Shown: positions 13,005 to 13,245 of the stretch, piece after piece
Numbering within the stretch: the stretch's first letter is position 1
Layout: every line of letters starts with the position of its first letter
Assembly: GCA_029287515.1 (NCBI GenBank)
Contig: JARFQZ010000112.1
Coordinates: 1 to 13,245 of the forward strand
Reading direction: 5' to 3'
From: Lysobacterales bacterium
GTDB taxonomy: Bacteria; Pseudomonadota; Gammaproteobacteria; Xanthomonadales; SZUA-36
Length of the DNA: 13,245 nucleotides
Position numbers and translations under genes: made by a program
Notes under the pieces: generated by a model
What the model saw: the letters and a program-made list of their open reading frames with translations, nothing else
Told to the model about the DNA's origin: nothing
Databases searched by the model: none

Positions 13005-13245
13005 GGCATTTTTGCTTAAAAATCTATGTGAAGCTTTTTTATGACTTAATTTTTATGTGCGTCCATCCTAGTGTCGGCAACTGAGATGTTGCAAGCAAAA
13101 ACGAGAGGAAACGGTCTGCATCGACTTCTGCTTCTGGCCGTTCTCGGTGATTGTTTTCCTTTCTGACCAGTGCCATATCAGTTCCGGTAACCGCCAATCA
13201 GCAGAATATGTTTAATCCGGCACCACTTTGGCCGACAACGACCCA
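13005..13245. other. AT-rich upstream region and possible mobile-element end
   Basis: Bases 13005-13070 are AT-rich and probably hold the promoter of the propeller-protein gene; TTAAGT and TAGATT spaced 17 bases apart on the minus strand are only a weak match. From about 13071 the composition changes. GCAAC (13077-13081) and GTTGC (13088-13092) form a small hairpin beginning just after a TGT, and CCGG-containing repeats (near 13184 and 13218) are spaced as in non-coding ends of IS21-type elements. No transposase fragment is visible, so this is a suggestion only. Confidence 0.3.

Overview
The window looks like chromosomal DNA of a GC-rich gammaproteobacterium. The layout (uvrB, aspartate aminotransferase, a FimT/GspH pseudopilin, tRNA-Asn) and the protein styles suggest the Xanthomonadales/Wenzhouxiangella neighbourhood, but that placement is inference from memory and no search was run.

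Left half (1-8390), core-like. A 5'-truncated endonuclease/exonuclease/phosphatase-family gene overlaps a SufU-type Fe-S scaffold gene. An AT-rich leader then precedes a CspA-family cold-shock gene that ends in a strong intrinsic terminator. Next is a divergent pyruvate-kinase-like gene with a large N-terminal extension and no C-terminal domain. It converges on uvrB (minus strand) with almost no spacer. uvrB is divergent from a small secreted protein gene, and both may share one near-symmetric -10 element. An aspartate aminotransferase, a pseudopilin with a GRxR motif, and tRNA-Asn(GUU) with a stringent-type promoter and its own terminator follow on the plus strand.

Right part (8391-13245), accessory-like. 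Past the tRNA terminator, a 401-base stretch has no convincing protein gene but holds an inverted repeat and a second, weaker terminator. Two minus-strand genes follow. One encodes a two-domain protein of unknown role (YaaA/DUF6884-like N-terminus and an unnamed helical C-terminus). The other encodes a large exported protein with a seven-repeat FG-GAP/VCBS propeller, RTX calcium-binding repeats and two tandem copies of a 121-residue Cys-paired domain. The last ~175 bases resemble the non-coding end of an insertion sequence, but weakly. Orphan cargo beside a tRNA fits an integration hotspot, although no duplicated tRNA end (att repeat) is visible here.

Functional links are local. The phosphatase-like and sufU genes look translationally coupled. 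uvrB and the secreted protein share a divergent control region. No complete new multi-gene system is evident. The best candidates for undescribed biology are the YaaA-like fusion protein, the propeller/RTX/tandem-domain protein and the atypical pyruvate kinase.
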